In this document: piece by piece, positions 59,955 through 64,000 of the stretch
Layout of the letters: each line of letters begins with the position of its first letter
Numbering within the stretch: position 1 is the first letter of the stretch
Assembly: GCF_008364795.1 (NCBI RefSeq)
Contig: NZ_VTTM01000003.1
Coordinates: forward strand, 124,001-188,000
Reading direction: 5' to 3'
DNA: 64,000 bases
From: Azospirillum oryzae
GTDB taxonomy: Bacteria > Pseudomonadota > Alphaproteobacteria > Azospirillales > Azospirillaceae
The notes under the pieces: generated by a model
Databases searched by the model: none
What the model was told of the DNA's origin: nothing
Seen by the model: only the letters and a program-made list of their open reading frames with translations
Program-made: the position numbers and the translations under genes

Positions 59955-60815
59955 ATGGCGAAGATCACGCCCCTGCGCGAGGCGGTGGCGAGCCTCGTGC
60001 AAGACGGCGACACGGTCGCCCTGGAAGGGTTCACGCACCTGATTCCCCATGCCGCCGGCCACGAGATCATCCGGCAGGGCCGGCGCGGCCTGACGCTGGT
60101 GCGCATGACACCGGACCTGATCTACGACCAGATGATCGGCATGGGCTGCGCCGCGAAGCTGATCTTCTCCTGGGGCGGCAATCCCGGCGTCGGATCCCTC
60201 CACCGCTTCCGCGACGCGGTCGAACAGGGCTGGCCGCACCGGCTGGAGATCGAGGAGCACAGCCACGCCGGCATGGCCAACGCCTATGTCGCCGGCGCCT
60301 CCAACCTGCCCTTCGCCCTGCTGCGCGGCTACACCGGCTCCGACCTGCCGAAGGTCAACCCGAACATCCGCTTCGTCGAATGCCCCTTTACGGCTGAGAA
60401 GCTGGCCGCCATCCCCGCCGTCCGACCCGACGTGACGGTCATCCACGCCCAGAAGGCCGACCGCCGCGGCAATGTCCTGCTCTGGGGCATCCTCGGCGTC
60501 CAGAAGGAAGCCGTTCTGGCCGCCAAGCGCTCCATCGTCACGGTGGAGGAGATCGTCGACGATCTGGAGGCGCCGCCGAATGCCTGCGTGCTGCCGAGCT
60601 GGGCGCTCTCCGCCGTCTGTCCCGTCCCCGGCGGTGCCTATCCGTCCTACGCGCAGGGCTATTCGGAGCGCGACAACCGCTTCTACAAGGCCTGGGACCC
60701 CATCGCCCGCTCGCGCGACGACTTCCGGGCCTGGATGCAGCGCCATGTGCTGGACACCGACGATTTCGCCGGCTTCCGCCGCGTGCTGGCCGAAAGCATG
60801 AAGGAGGCCGTGTGA
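59955..60815 (+). CDS. pcaI: 3-oxoadipate CoA-transferase subunit A
   Basis: A 286-aa subunit that, with PcaJ, moves CoA from succinyl-CoA to 3-oxoadipate in the beta-ketoadipate pathway. It is the long form related to CatI and glutaconate CoA-transferase: DTVALEGFTHLIPHAAGHEI, LIFSWGGNPGVGSLHRFRDA, and NALADRRGNVLLWGI-like HAQKADRRGNVLLWG. AGGAGG precedes ATG. Its stop overlaps the pcaJ ATG (ATGA). Confidence 0.93.
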   Translation: MAKITPLREAVASLVQDGDTVALEGFTHLIPHAAGHEIIRQGRRGLTLVRMTPDLIYDQMIGMGCAAKLIFSWGGNPGVGSLHRFRDAVEQGWPHRLEIEEHSHAGMANAYVAGASNLPFALLRGYTGSDLPKVNPNIRFVECPFTAEKLAAIPAVRPDVTVIHAQKADRRGNVLLWGILGVQKEAVLAAKRSIVTVEEIVDDLEAPPNACVLPSWALSAVCPVPGGAYPSYAQGYSERDNRFYKAWDPIARSRDDFRAWMQRHVLDTDDFAGFRRVLAESMKEAV

Positions 60816-61624
60816 TGAGTGCTGCCGAGACCACCACATCGACTCTCGATTTCACCGCGACCGAGATCATGACGGTGGCGGCCAGCCGCCTGCTGAAGGA
60901 CGGCACCGTCTGTTTCGTCGGCATCGGCCTGCCCTCCACCGCCGCCAACCTCGCCCGGCTGACCCATGCGCCCGAGGTGGTGCTGATCTATGAATCCGGC
61001 CCGATCGGCGCCAAGCCGACGGTGCTGCCGCTGTCGATCGGCGACGGCGACCTCGCGCTGACCGCCGACACCGTGGTCGGCACGCCGGAAATCTTCCGCT
61101 ACTGGCTGCAGGGCGGGCGGATCGACGTCGGCTTCCTCGGTGCCGCCCAGGTCGACCACTTCGCCAACATCAATACCACCGTCATCGGCCCCTATGACGC
61201 GCCCAAGGTGCGGCTGCCCGGTGCCGGCGGCGCGCCGGAGATCGCCTCCCAGGCCAAGGAGGTGTTCATCGTCCTGAAGCACAGCCCGAAGGCCTTCGTC
61301 GCCAAGCTGCCCTTCGTCACCTCCGCAGGATATCTCGACGGCGGCGACGCACGGGCCAGGGCCGGCATTCCCGGTGCCGGGCCGACGGCGGTCATCACCG
61401 ACCTCGGCATCCTCACCCCCGACCCGGTGACCAAGGAGCTGACCCTGACCGGCATCCACCCCGGCGTGACGGTGGAGCAGGTGAAGGCCGCCACCGGTTG
61501 GGACCTGAGGATCTCGCCGGACCTGAAGACCACCGAAATCCCGGACGCCGAAACCCTGACGGCGCTGCGCGACCTGCACGCCCGCACTGCTGCAGCCCAT
61601 GGTCAAACCGGCGGAGAAGGATAA
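60812..61624 (+). CDS. pcaJ: 3-oxoadipate CoA-transferase subunit B
   Basis: A 270-aa partner of PcaI, CatJ-like. The catalytic Glu lies in [40 protein letters not shown] and [18 protein letters not shown] are the family blocks. The pair would convert 3-oxoadipate to 3-oxoadipyl-CoA, the substrate of the next enzyme. Confidence 0.93.
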   Translation: MMSAAETTTSTLDFTATEIMTVAASRLLKDGTVCFVGIGLPSTAANLARLTHAPEVVLIYESGPIGAKPTVLPLSIGDGDLALTADTVVGTPEIFRYWLQGGRIDVGFLGAAQVDHFANINTTVIGPYDAPKVRLPGAGGAPEIASQAKEVFIVLKHSPKAFVAKLPFVTSAGYLDGGDARARAGIPGAGPTAVITDLGILTPDPVTKELTLTGIHPGVTVEQVKAATGWDLRISPDLKTTEIPDAETLTALRDLHARTAAAHGQTGGEG

Positions 61625-61628
61625 AGCA

Positions 61629-62828
<1,200 letters not shown>

Positions 62829-62843
62829 CCTCAGGCTTCGAAT

Positions 62844-62946
62844 GCCCCCTCCCCAACCCTCCCCCACCTGCGGTGGGAGAGGGAGTTAAGCGCAAGAGCG
62901 GCGGAGTTCCCTCTCCCGCGAAGCGGGGGAGGGTTAGGGAGGGGGC
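62844..62946. repeat. Palindromic repeat between pcaF and pcaD (copy 8)
   Basis: Arms 62844 to about 62866 (C-rich) and 62923-62946 (G-rich) pair almost fully; an inner hairpin CACCTGCGGTG and CTCCCTCTCC-type arms lie between. It divides the pca operon after pcaF. Confidence 0.82.
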
Positions 62947-62986
62947 AAAAAACATCACCGCCCAATAACCGTCAGCGGAAGCCCCC

Positions 62987-63784
62987 ATGCCCTTCATCGA
63001 AGCCGCCGGCATCACCCAGCATTACGACCTGACCGGCCCGGCGGACGCGCCGGTGCTGCTGTTCGCCAACTCCATCGGCACCAGCTTCCACATCTGGGAC
63101 GATGTCATCCCCCTGCTGTCGCAACGCTACCGCATCCTGCGCTACGACATGCGCGGCCACGGCCTGACCCAGGTGACGCCGGTCACCGATGATGCCGGCT
63201 ACAGCATGGATATCCTCGCCGACGACGCCGCCGGCCTGCTCGACGCGCTTGGCATCGATCGTGCCCATGTCTGCGGCCTGTCCATCGGCGGCATGATGGC
63301 GCAGCGCCTCGCCGTCAAGGCGCCCGGCCGCATCCGTGGCCTGATCCTGTGCGACACCGCCGGCGTCATCGGCCCGCAATCGGTCTGGACCGACCGCATC
63401 GCCGCCATCCGCGCCCGCGGCATGACCGCGATTTCCGACGGGGTCATGGCCCGCTGGTTCACCCAAGCCTTCCGCGACGGCCGCCCCGACCAGATCCGCG
63501 GCTACACCGCCATGGTCGCGCGCACCACCGAGGACGGCTATGTCGGCTGCGCCATGGCGATCCGCGACGCCGACCTGCGCGCCGCCAACGCCGCCATCAC
63601 CGCCCCCACCCTGGTGATCTGCGGCGAGCATGACGTCGCCACCCCGCCCGATGCCGCCCGCGAACTGGCGGCCGGCATCCCCGGCGCCCGCTTCGAACTG
63701 CTGCCCGGCGCCGCCCACATCCCCGGCGTAGAGAAGCCGGCGGAACTGGCCGCCCTGATCGGCGGCTTCCTGGGGGACCTCTGA
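62987..63784 (+). CDS. pcaD: 3-oxoadipate enol-lactonase
   Basis: A 265-aa alpha/beta hydrolase that opens 3-oxoadipate enol-lactone. The nucleophile lies in VCGLSIGGMMAQ, the His in LPGAAHIPGVEKP; YDMRGHGLT and GDVVAPLLSQRYRI-like start (DDVIPLLSQRYRIL) are typical. Its stop overlaps the pcaC ATG. Confidence 0.94.
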   Translation: MPFIEAAGITQHYDLTGPADAPVLLFANSIGTSFHIWDDVIPLLSQRYRILRYDMRGHGLTQVTPVTDDAGYSMDILADDAAGLLDALGIDRAHVCGLSIGGMMAQRLAVKAPGRIRGLILCDTAGVIGPQSVWTDRIAAIRARGMTAISDGVMARWFTQAFRDGRPDQIRGYTAMVARTTEDGYVGCAMAIRDADLRAANAAITAPTLVICGEHDVATPPDAARELAAGIPGARFELLPGAAHIPGVEKPAELAALIGGFLGDL

Positions 63785-64000
63785 TGGCCGACCATGAAAT
63801 GATGGACAAGGACCTCTACGACCGCGGCATGGCGGTGCGCCGTTCGGTGTTGGGCGACGCCCATGTCGACCGCTCGCTGGAGCGCGCCACCGGGTTCGAC
63901 GCCGATTTCCAGGAGTTCATCACCAAGACCGCCTGGGGCCAGATCTGGACCCGGCCGGGCCTGGACATCCGGACGCGCAGCATGTTGACCATCGGCATGC
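63784..64000 (+). CDS. pcaC: 4-carboxymuconolactone decarboxylase (partial, cut by window end)
   Basis: Only the first 72 residues are present. MMDKDLYDRGMAVRRSVLGD followed by ATGFDADFQEFITKTAWGQI and TRPGLDIRTRSMLTIGM is the CMD family pattern (AhpD-like fold). It would turn 4-carboxymuconolactone into the enol-lactone used by PcaD, placing the cluster on the protocatechuate branch. Confidence 0.92.
   Translation, partial: MADHEMMDKDLYDRGMAVRRSVLGDAHVDRSLERATGFDADFQEFITKTAWGQIWTRPGLDIRTRSMLTIGM

Overview
The window is very GC-rich, densely coded and looks like a chromosome or chromid segment of a free-living alphaproteobacterium. An Azospirillum-like member of the Rhodospirillales is my best guess. 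This rests on the intracellular PHB depolymerase, an AapJQMP amino-acid transporter, RpoE/ChrR-type stress control, a GGDEF-EAL protein, hydrogenase maturation genes behind an FNR/FixK-type box, and an aromatic-acid (beta-ketoadipate) operon. I saw no rRNA, tRNA, CRISPR array, transposase or prophage gene.

Layout. 0-5.1 kb: phaZ, then eat-eutC-eutB (ethanolamine uptake and cleavage, minus strand). 5.3-9.5 kb: a small lipoprotein, a secreted VWA protein, a large exported protein with in-frame tandem repeats and a possible caspase-fold C-terminus, and a LysE exporter. 9.8-13.6 kb: a GGDEF-EAL protein, an EamA exporter, a solitary PemK/MazF-like toxin and a candidate small RNA with its own promoter and terminator. 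13.6-19.5 kb: a nucleobase permease, an ACP-like protein with a GH1 glucosidase, a higBA module under a 37-bp palindrome, hutD, and two small unknown genes. 19.7-22.4 kb: BrkB/YihY, a DUF3618 protein and a TerC-type membrane protein. 22.6-27 kb: hupE diverging from hupK-hypB-hypC-hypE. 27-33.9 kb: mixed housekeeping and envelope genes (sugar transferase, S41 protease, PPTase, purC, hydroxyacid dehydrogenase, PAP2). 33.9-36.7 kb: exbB-exbD-tonB diverging from a small gene, with two Fur-like boxes between.

36.7-43.8 kb is the most coherent regulatory unit. An ECF sigma factor and its ChrR-like zinc/cupin anti-sigma factor diverge from a lipid-modification operon (FAD oxidoreductase, DUF1365, cyclopropane-fatty-acid-synthase-like methyltransferase, DUF3833). 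An SDR-SnoaL pair converges on that operon. Three promoters share TGATCC-N16-CGTAYC: one before the sigma gene, one before the FAD gene and one before the SDR gene, so all three transcription units probably form one photooxidative-stress regulon.

44-58 kb: an HTH protein, an HWE/HisKA_2 histidine kinase, aapJ-aapQ-aapM-aapP with a response regulator, and a chemoreceptor followed by an orphan AapJ-like binding protein. 55-64 kb: a branched-chain-type ABC transporter (livFGMHK, minus strand) diverges from pcaI-pcaJ-pcaF-pcaD-pcaC (plus strand, the last cut by the window end). Three PcaR/IclR-like boxes lie between them, so the transporter probably imports an aromatic acid rather than leucine.

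A family of G/C-rich palindromic repeats recurs at eight places. Two copies sit exactly between the binding-protein gene and the first permease gene of the aap and liv operons. One copy lies in frame inside the DUF1365 gene and adds about 48 residues.
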